Shown: in pieces, positions 60,603 through 64,000 of the stretch | Layout of the letters: each line of letters starts with the position of its first letter | Numbering within the stretch: position 1 is the first letter of the stretch | Source of the DNA: Asterias amurensis | Taxonomy: Eukaryota; Echinodermata; Asteroidea; Forcipulatida; Asteriidae | Length of the DNA stretch: 64,000 nucleotides | Assembly: GCF_032118995.1 (NCBI RefSeq) | Contig: NC_092663.1 | Location: 5,642,001-5,706,000 of the forward strand | Direction: 5' to 3' | Position numbers and translations under genes: made by a program | Notes under the pieces: model-generated | Database searches by the model: none | What the model was told of the DNA's origin: nothing | The model's input: only the letters and a program-made list of their open reading frames with translations

Positions 60603-63600
60603 TCATGAATTGTCAACTGTAGTTAATGATAACATGCTTTCTGTTCTAACATACTCTTCTGTTTTAAGTTCATCCTTATCGTCAGGAATGTCTTGATGTC
60701 TATCCTCATGTTCTTTGATATCACTTTCTTGAGCTTGTTCGTCTCCTTTTTCCACATTCTCTCTCTCAACATCTTGTTTATCATCTTTTAGATTATCATT
60801 AAATGCATCATCCCTTTCTCCTGATTCAATGACTTCATTACCTTTGTCATGAAGACTGGTAGTATCTTGTTTGTTATGTTCGTTGGTAGTATCTTGTTTG
60901 GTAGTATCTAGTTTGAGATGAGCACTGGTAGTACCTTGTTTGTTATGTTCATCGGTAGTATCTTGTGTGGTAGTATCTTGTTTGTTATGTTCATCGGTAG
61001 CATCTTGTGTGGTAGTATCTTGTTTGTTATGTTCATCGGTAGTATCTTGTGTGGTAGTATCTTGTTTGTTATGTTCATCGGTAGTATCTTGTGTGGTAGT
61101 ATCTTGTTTGTTATGTTCATCGGTAGTATCTTGTGTGGTAGTATCTTGTTTGTTATGTTCATCGGTAGTATCTTGTGTGGTAGTATCTTGTTTATGTTCA
61201 TCGGTAGTATCTAGTGTGGTAGTATCTTGTTTGTTATGTTCATCGGCAGTATCTTGTTTGTTATGTTCATCAGTAGTATCTTGTTTGGTAGTATCTAGTT
61301 TGAGATGACCACTGGTAGTATCTTGTCTATCGTCTACTGATGTGAGATTATCTTGATCCTCTTTTAATGATTCATCATCTAGCCCACTATCATCATGTCG
61401 CCTTGTCTTATCATTCTTAGACGCATCGTCTGAATCCTCCTTGACTCCATCTCTTTCTTGATCAGGTTCTCTTGCAATGTTCTCTTCATTTGATGGGGAT
61501 TCCTTCTGTACCCTGCACATGTAAAACAATAATAAAACAAATAATAATAAGTTCTTTAAGATGTTAAATTTCCATCAGGGATAAAAACAAAACCACATCA
61601 ATGTGCTTTACATTAGTGCCCTGGTCATTGGGCCAATAACATTCCTTTAATCTTTCTCAGCCTTCTTTGGAGTATACATCCCCAAGCAACCGTAGCGCTC
61701 CAGTGGTATTCAAACATAGGATCAACCTCTACCTTTGCAGGTACCCATTTATGCCCCTCGGTGAAGAGAGGCAATTATAGCAAAGCAAAGCATCTTGCTC
61801 AAGGACAGAGGTGTCACGACTGGGATTCGAACCCACACTGATGACTTAACCACTAGAACTTGAGCTTCATGCTCTAAACCACTCAGCCATGACAGCCAAG
61901 CAGAGCCACATTGTGTAACCTGCCCCAACGCTGCTACATTAAGGTACATATGGAACACATCAAAGTCTCGGCACTCATGGGGTGACAGGTCTATTTCTTC
62001 AGCTGCGCCACGCATCTGGAACTCTCCACCACTTAATCTTAGATCTTGTCTCTGTACCACAAAATTCAAATCTCTTCTCAAATGTCATCTTAAGTCACAA
62101 GGTTTTCACAGAGTAATTTTGTTTTGTCTGTTTTCTTTTACTGCGCCTTGAACACCCACCAGGGTGGATGAGTGCGCATTACAAGTCTTTATTGTTATTA
62201 TTATTATTAATATTATTACTACTAAGACAGGATGGATTACCTGAGCCATTCAGGAGTTCTCTCTCTACAATCAGTACATGTTGGATGCTCTTTTTTCTCA
62301 TCTTCTTTCTCTTTTGCCTGTGACCGTTGTGCATGAATATGAATATGAACATGAGTGCAAAGGAACTACTTATGTTTCACTGATGTGCAAACTGTATAGA
62401 CTATGGGTTAATAATAATAAAGTGCAACCTAGGTTTGAAGCCCGGTTCAGACAGGCAACTCCAGTTGATACTCCTGCAACGGGAATGTGGTACAAATTTT
62501 ACTTCCTGCGGGCCGGAAGGCGATACAAATTTTGATGTCGCAAATTTTCCAGAAAAAAACTTACATCAGTTGCCCCGTGCTGAACTCCTGCGAAACATTC
62601 ACTGCAAAAACAGCTCTGTGAGGTAAACATTTGTATCACATTCCCATTTGAAAAAAAGTATAAACCCGGCTTAAAGTACATGAAAAGTTTGACAACAATA
62701 ACAAATTATTTGGTTCGGCGTGACTCTGGATCGCCTGTCTGAACTGGGTTTATTTATTAATGTGTGGTTTACCTTATCTTAATGGTCTACATGTATATCA
62801 AATACATCAACTATTCTACAAATTTTGCTTTTGTATTTACTTCACATCTCTATTAACTTTTACTTCTCTTTTGTTTTTATCTCAAAGCGCATAGGGACTT
62901 CTCTGTGATTGTGATATGCGCTCTACAAAAATGGTTCATTATTATTATTATTACCATCAGTCATGGCACTGACTTATAACACCATAAAGGAACATTCTCA
63001 TATAAATGCATGTGAGTTGAAAATGGAATGACAAGCAGATTTCATCTTCAATGAATCTTTTACTTCTCTTGATCGGGAAGATGAATAATACTACTCTGAT
63101 CTCAAAGTGATTTTTCTCTGTATTTACCTCCATCTTTTCTTGAACATACTTTCTCGCTGCTTCACGATCATCTGTAATAAATAAACAAGAAATTCAGGTA
63201 GTCAAACACATGAGCAGAAACAAACACACACTTATTCCTCTACACATATAGACCAGTCCAACAAAATTAGTAGCGCCATCCATTGATAAAATTTAACAAC
63301 TGCAGTGTCTTTGTGCATAATCTAGGCACGGGAAGACACAGCAGCAATGGCGGGCGCCGTGCTCAACACTTGCATGCCCCTATTGGTGTATTTGATAATG
63401 AAACAAACGGTTATGTAAACAACAGATATGAAGGTATGATAATACAAAATGTAGGGCCTAATTCATGCAATAATGTCACATTGGGGAAAGGATAAAGTAA
63501 GATTCTCTGTGACATCTCGACTGTAAATTTGCTATTATGAAATTGTTTGTTTTACTTAGCCATGAAACATTTAACAATTTGATCATACAGGTTTTCGTGT

Positions 63601-64000
63601 CATTGATACCAAAATGTGATTTCAGTATTTTCAAATGTTTTTAATACATTGATCACTTGATTATTTTGACATACATCATCACAGAATAAGATATTCCAAA
63701 GATTATTTTCAGTCAGTCAGTCAATCAGTTGAGCAAGAGGTTGTCTTCAGCCAACGCCTTCTTGGGAAACTCTGCTGGTCGTCTTCCACGCATCCCGGCC
63801 TAGCATCAGCGTCCTAAGCTCAGTTGTTTCTTGTTTTGTTGCGTCCTTCAGCTGATCTAGGAATATTAGTCTCATCCTTTACTTGCCCCCGTTTCCATCA
63901 ATAGTTTCCCAAACATTACAGAAAGTTGCATCAGTGTGGGAATAATAGTAAGAAAAGCATAGCCTCTAGAGTATGAACCAAGAATCAAATCTTACCATTG
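60603..64000 (-). CDS. Unrecognised gene with 14-residue acidic Thr/Gln/Asp repeat, 3' part
   Basis: Exons in transcript order: 64000-63996 (edge, donor GTAAGA), 63171-63128, 62317-62241, 61512-60603 (TGA). Phases agree across all joins, giving at least 345 residues. The N-terminal part seen here is charged and probably helical (DREAARKYVQEKME, AKEKEDEKKEHP), followed by a CTDC pair in PTCTDCRERTPEWLR. The last exon begins VQKESPSNEENIA. It is highly acidic and holds about six tandem copies of a 42-bp, 14-codon unit (DEHNKQDTTTQDTT) plus variants between about 60905 and 61310. It ends ESMLSLTTVDNS. No family comes to mind; the low-complexity tail would be disordered. The 5' end is outside the window. 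Confidence 0.75.
60905..61310 (-). repeat. 42-bp coding minisatellite
   Basis: The unit encodes DEHNKQDTTTQDTT. Copies are highly uniform in the middle and degenerate at both ends (AHLKLDTTKQDTT at one side, GHLKLDTTKQDTT at the other). All length changes keep frame; one unit lacks a single codon (DEHKQD). Confidence 0.9.
61800..61905 (-). repeat. tRNA-like SINE fragment
   Basis: The minus strand reads GGCTGTCATGGCTGAGTGGT, then GAGCATGAAGCTCAAG, then GTGTGGGTTCGAATCCCAGT and CGTGACACCTCTGTCCTTGA, as in the copy at 3080-3180. It lies in the intron of the minus-strand gene. Confidence 0.6.
62440..62752. mobile_element. TIR element (AGCCCGGTTCAGACAGG type)
   Basis: AGCCCGGTTCAGACAGGCAACTC is mirrored by GATCGCCTGTCTGAACTGGGTT. 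An inner pair (GTACAAATTTTACTTCC...) is only partial. It lies in the intron of the minus-strand gene between 62317 and 63128. Confidence 0.55.

Noticed and set aside
60918-61308. Plus-strand hydrophobic repeat protein (MFIGSILCGS units)
   Set aside because: It is the antisense of the 42-bp coding minisatellite. The minus frame has supported splice joins and a stop, the plus frame none.

Overview
This is an animal nuclear genome window, AT-rich and intron-rich with GT-AG introns, carrying five recognisable genes and one I do not recognise among a very high density of short inverted-repeat transposons. The genes read like deuterostome orthologues. Short TTAGGG tracts, tRNA-derived SINEs and many palindromic MITE-like elements fit a marine invertebrate deuterostome. 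An echinoderm, possibly a sea star, is my best guess, but nothing here proves it.

Genes alternate in orientation. (1) SMARCAL1-like annealing helicase, + strand, 337-8791, 5' end outside the window. (2) ZNF622/Rei1-like 60S maturation factor, - strand, 15468-10360. (3) Ribosomal protein L37a (eL43), + strand, 20637-24819. (4) RETREG/FAM134-like ER-phagy receptor, - strand, 41932-27066. (5) BBS5, + strand, 49598-57936. (6) An unrecognised gene, - strand, from beyond 64000 to 60603, with a 14-residue acidic repeat. The exon models join in frame at every junction and give complete proteins of about 422 aa (ZNF622), 92 aa (RPL37A), 537 aa (RETREG) and 351 aa (BBS5). Human SMARCAL1 and RPL37A are neighbours, and so are human ZNF622 and RETREG1, so genes 1-4 look like one ancestral block that holds both human pairs.

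The rest is mostly repeats. They include TTAA-flanked palindromic families, 9-bp-TSD foldback elements as small as 38 bp, TA-flanked elements with internal tandem arrays, and a 3-kb near-perfect palindrome at 17229-20223. There is also a four-element nest at 45298-47625 with a decayed Tc1 transposase and a TTAGGG tract. Several tandem arrays sit inside genes: 73-bp copies of a ZNF622 exon end with its splice donor, a 31-bp minisatellite with a 496-bp higher-order period in a RETREG intron, and a pure TTATTG tract of about 1 kb in a BBS5 intron.

The genes are housekeeping functions (replication-fork repair, ribosome assembly, translation, ER turnover, cilia) and do not form one pathway. What is unusual is how repeats have intruded on exon ends, a start codon and introns. 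I see no CRISPR array, prophage or bacterial operon.
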